Positions 61,695 through 64,000 of a stretch of 64,000 nucleotides of DNA are shown here, in pieces. Position 1 is the first letter of the stretch. Each line of letters begins with the position of its first letter. The notes below the pieces were generated by a model. The model made no database searches and was not told the origin of the DNA. It saw nothing but the letters and a program-made list of their open reading frames with translations. The translations under genes were made by a program, and so were the position numbers. The DNA comes from Chitinophaga niabensis (lineage in GTDB: Bacteria; Bacteroidota; Bacteroidia; Chitinophagales; Chitinophagaceae), in contig NZ_CP154260.1 in NCBI RefSeq assembly GCF_039545795.1, positions 3,415,001 through 3,479,000 on the forward strand, in the 5' to 3' direction.

Positions 61695-62303
61695 TCAGAG
61701 CCTGCTTAAAAGTAATGCCATCAACAGCAGATCAGGATGCCTGACCACATATTGCATAATAGATTGCGTAGCATACCGGATGTATTTTTTAACCGTTTCC
61801 CGGGAGAGGTCCATTTCCTGTGCAATTTCCTGGTACTTTTTGCCCTGTTTGCGGCTCAGGAGCCATGCCTTTTGCTGTTGGGCAGGTAGCTGTGCAATCG
61901 CCTGCTCTACAAGGCCCAGGCTGGCCTCCATGTCCTGCGGCTCCGTTTCAGGATAACGGGTCAGCTCCCACTCATCCAGGTGTTTTCTTTCCCTGGCTAT
62001 CTTTTTCAGGGCATTCAGCGCATGATTACGGGCAATAACAAAAAGGTAGGTACGGAAATTACGGATGCTGCATAAGGTTTCACGGGCCATCCAGATCTGG
62101 AGGAAGATATCCTGCACTACTTCTTCCGCCAGTTCCTTTGACCTGGTAAGTTGCCAGATGTAAGTATGAAGGTGATCTGCATATTGATGGAACAGCGCAC
62201 GGAAAGCACTTTCACTGCCCTGTGATACTTCCTGTAAGAGTGGTTCACTGATATCTACAACCTTATTACGCAATGTTAGCTCTTTGTTGGCGGTTGTAAA
62301 CAT
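61695..62303 (-). CDS. ECF RNA polymerase sigma factor (locus 3)
   Basis: From ATG at 62303 the product is 202 residues (a GTG at 62330 would add nine residues). Region 2 is about 30-100 ('AFRALFHQYADHLHTYIWQL', 'LAEEVVQDIFLQIWMARETL') and region 4 about 135-190 ('QLPAQQQKAWLLSRKQGKKYQ' split, 'IAQEMDLSRETVKKYIRYAT'). It heads the minus-strand locus 3 and should be released from the FecR protein on substrate sensing. It diverges from the DUF1330 gene. Confidence 0.95.
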   Translation of the reverse strand: MFTTANKELTLRNKVVDISEPLLQEVSQGSESAFRALFHQYADHLHTYIWQLTRSKELAEEVVQDIFLQIWMARETLCSIRNFRTYLFVIARNHALNALKKIARERKHLDEWELTRYPETEPQDMEASLGLVEQAIAQLPAQQQKAWLLSRKQGKKYQEIAQEMDLSRETVKKYIRYATQSIMQYVVRHPDLLLMALLLSRL

Positions 62304-62367
62304 ATCAAAAAAAGCGGGTGCGCGTAACACAGGGCTTTAAAAATATTTCCGCTATCTTGTTAATACT

Positions 62368-62670
62368 ATGATCTACATCACGCAACTCATTTATGTAAAG
62401 CCCGGCCAGGAAGCCGTTTTCGATGAATTTGAAAATGTGGCCATTCCCATTGTGGCCAGGTATAATGGCCGTATGCTCTTCCGGATAAGGCCAACCCAGG
62501 AGAACCATATTATGCAACCGGTTGAAGCGCCCTATGAGATACACCTGGCCACATTTAACAGTGAAGCTGATTTTGAGGACTTCAAGGCAGACAAGGAACG
62601 CGCAAAGTTCCTGCACCTGAAAGATGCTTCCATTGAAAAGATGCTGCTGATAAAAGGAACTACGTTATAA
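62368..62670 (+). CDS. DUF1330-like small protein
   Basis: The product is 100 residues, the usual size of a dimeric alpha/beta-barrel domain. 'YITQLIYVKPGQEAVFDEFEN' (split), 'IVARYNGRMLFRIRP' and 'EIHLATFNSEADFEDFKAD' follow the DUF1330/ABM-like layout, where an N-terminal strand, a helix and the 'ARYNGR' turn are conserved. No function is established for DUF1330. It stands between the divergent locus 3 sigma factor and the downstream GntR regulator, 71 nt before the latter. Confidence 0.75.
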   Translation: MIYITQLIYVKPGQEAVFDEFENVAIPIVARYNGRMLFRIRPTQENHIMQPVEAPYEIHLATFNSEADFEDFKADKERAKFLHLKDASIEKMLLIKGTTL

Positions 62671-62741
62671 CATCGAATTTGGTTCGCAAATGTTTTGTTT
62701 AAACATATAGACATTTATCGAAAAAGCAATAGTTTTGCGAC

Positions 62742-63470
62742 ATGAAACTGAAGATCAATCACAATAGCCATACCCCTTTACATATCCAGGCAGAAGAGTT
62801 GTTACGCAAGCTGATAGCGGAAGAAGAATACCAGAACGGGAAGATGTTGCCGAATGAAGTAGATCTCTCCAAACAACTGGCTATTTCAAGGTCCACCCTC
62901 CGGATGGCACTCAATAAACTGGTGTATGAAGGCCTGCTGATCAGGAAAAAAGGGGTGGGTACTAAAGTGGCTGAAATGGCGGTAAGCTCCAAGTCTATGA
63001 ACTGGCTGAGCTTTTCGCAGGAAATGGCGGCACGCGGTATTGTGATCAAAGATTATGAAATGCATCTTACCTGGGTGTTCCCGGATGAAAAGATTGCCAA
63101 CTTCTTTGAAATAGGAACAGATAAAAAAATACTGAAACTGGAAAGGCTCAGGGGTAAACCGGAATGGCCCTTCGTTTACTTCATCTCCTATTTTCATCCC
63201 CGCGTTGGATTAACCGGCGAAGAAGATTTCAGGCGCCCGCTGTATGAGATCTTTGAAAAAGATCATTCCGTGATCGCCACTTTATCCAAGGAAGAGATCA
63301 GCGCAACTGCTGCAGATAATTTTATTGCATCCAAACTTGGCGTAGACAACGGCAGCCCCATCCTGTTCCGCAAGCGTTATGTATTTGACCAGGGAGAACG
63401 CCCTATTGAATATAATCTTGGTTATTACCGGGCAGACAGTTTTGTATATGCTGTAGAAAGCAGGCGCTAA
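62742..63470 (+). CDS. GntR-family regulator with UTRA domain
   Basis: The product is 242 residues. The N-terminal winged helix (about 10-75) is 'PLHIQAEELLRKLIAEEEY', 'MLPNEVDLSKQLAISRSTLRM' (split) and 'LVYEGLLIRKKGVGTKVAE'; the C-terminal UTRA ligand-binding domain (about 95-238) has 'KILKLERLRGKPEWPFVYFIS' (split) and 'GSPILFRKRYVFDQGERPIEY' (split). UTRA regulators usually sense phosphosugars. A perfect palindrome TGTTTAAACA (62696-62705) lies 36 nt before the ATG and may be its operator. The convergent ROK gene suggests control of sugar or amino-sugar use. Confidence 0.93.
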   Translation: MKLKINHNSHTPLHIQAEELLRKLIAEEEYQNGKMLPNEVDLSKQLAISRSTLRMALNKLVYEGLLIRKKGVGTKVAEMAVSSKSMNWLSFSQEMAARGIVIKDYEMHLTWVFPDEKIANFFEIGTDKKILKLERLRGKPEWPFVYFISYFHPRVGLTGEEDFRRPLYEIFEKDHSVIATLSKEEISATAADNFIASKLGVDNGSPILFRKRYVFDQGERPIEYNLGYYRADSFVYAVESRR

Positions 63471-63509
63471 TGCCAGTATTTTTATACATCCCCGCAGAAG
63501 GTAAATGTA

Positions 63510-64000
63510 CTAATACCAGTAACTGGCAGCGCCCAGCAGCGCAGCTTTCTCCCCCAGTTCGGATAATACGATCTCCACATCTTTCATCTGCTGCCGCAGG
63601 CTATGCAGGAAATGCGCGTGTGCATGGGATATATTTCCACCCAATACAATCATGGCAGGCCTGGGCGTTACCTGTTGCAGGAACATCCCCAGGTTCTCAC
63701 TGAATTCCCGGAACACGGTTGCTGCTGCAACTGATGTAGCGGCCAATGCAGCGATGTTCTTTACATTCTCTTCTTTTATTCCACTCAAAGCTTCATAGCG
63801 GGCAATGAACCACCTGGTGCTGAAGTGCTCTTCTGCTCTTGATCCCAGGAAGGGGGTGTTCCAGAAACCGGCATCTTCAGCATGACCATTAGTGGCAATG
63901 GCAGAGCCAAAACCAGTACCCAATGTAAGACCTATCACGGGACGTTGTTCTTTTACCGCACCATTAAAAAGTTCTCCCTGCAAAAAACAGGCAGCATCGT
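63510..64000 (-). CDS. ROK-family sugar kinase/regulator, 5' part outside window
   Basis: The minus-strand frame is open at the right edge and ends at a TAG at 63510-63512, giving at least 163 residues. 'DAACFLQGELFNGAVKEQRP' continues into 'VIGLTLGTGFGSAIATNG', the ROK phosphate-binding and substrate region, and 'RPAMIVLGGNISHAHAHFLHS' (split) is the second ATP-site block. Relatives phosphorylate glucose, N-acetylglucosamine or related sugars; whether this one is a kinase or a regulator depends on the missing N-terminus. The zinc-binding Cys motif of ROK kinases is not visible in the present part. It is convergent with the GntR gene. Confidence 0.85.
   Translation of the reverse strand, partial: DAACFLQGELFNGAVKEQRPVIGLTLGTGFGSAIATNGHAEDAGFWNTPFLGSRAEEHFSTRWFIARYEALSGIKEENVKNIAALAATSVAAATVFREFSENLGMFLQQVTPRPAMIVLGGNISHAHAHFLHSLRQQMKDVEIVLSELGEKAALLGAASYWY

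Noticed and set aside
62730..62737. TAGTTTTG as the gntR promoter -7 box
   Set aside because: It ends only 4 nt before the ATG and has no clear -33 partner, so it is not listed as a promoter.

Overview
The window looks like a chromosomal segment of a Chitinophaga-like member of the Bacteroidota. The basis is three complete ECF sigma / FecR / SusC / SusD clusters, STN-containing SusC proteins, lipoproteins with typical lipoboxes, a type IX secretion C-terminal domain, TAnnTTTG-type promoter boxes and a tRNA without encoded CCA. No phage, transposase, CRISPR array or rRNA is visible.

Layout. (1) 1-10021, minus strand: nutrient-uptake locus 1, reading sigma, FecR, SusC, SusD, a DUF4397 lipoprotein and a large parallel beta-helix protein that runs off the left edge. 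(2) 10022-19856: a degenerate tRNA-like remnant with its terminator, a Tat-exported Gfo/Idh/MocA oxidoreductase, tRNA-Pro(CGG), an SDR dehydrogenase divergent from an HxlR regulator, a serine hydrolase, a DUF1826-like protein, an OsmC protein, an AraC regulator, and a GlxA-type regulator just upstream of GAPDH. (3) 20032-36277, plus strand: locus 2, a sigma/FecR/SusC/SusD system fused to a peptide-degradation cassette: a lipoprotein resembling metallohydrolases but lacking HExxH, an active-looking metzincin, its paralogue with every zinc ligand replaced, a thioredoxin-fold protein and a DPP-IV-like S9 peptidase. (4) 36430-40413: a sugar isomerase/epimerase, a DUF3472-ricin protein with a T9SS tail, and a lipoprotein. 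(5) 40518-47806: an import locus with flavin reductase, MetQ-MetI-MetN, a second HxlR regulator, an imine-reductase-like dehydrogenase and a TonB-dependent receptor. (6) 47869-54855: miscellaneous genes, including a frameshifted VOC protein, a DUF1444 protein, a phage-tail-lysozyme protein whose N-terminus resembles contractile-injection-system cargo, a Crp-type regulator, a bestrophin and a fatty-acid desaturase. (7) 54908-62303, minus strand: locus 3, reading sigma, FecR, SusC, SusD and a discoidin lipoprotein. (8) 62368-64000: a DUF1330 protein, a GntR/UTRA regulator and the 3' part of a ROK protein.

Most interesting signals. A 16-bp palindrome, GGGANAAATTTNTCCC, occurs beside both HxlR genes with the same geometry: 38 nt from the site to each hxlR ATG, and 78 or 79 nt from a site to the ATG of a divergent oxidoreductase. 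In the import locus it is joined by a second shared inverted repeat (GTCTAC-N7-GTAGAC), 35-37 nt upstream of both metN and the TonB receptor gene. Together they predict a small undescribed regulon. The paired live and dead metalloproteases in locus 2, a set of phased 11-bp repeats at 51937-52013, and the orphan injection-system-like lysozyme are the other leads.
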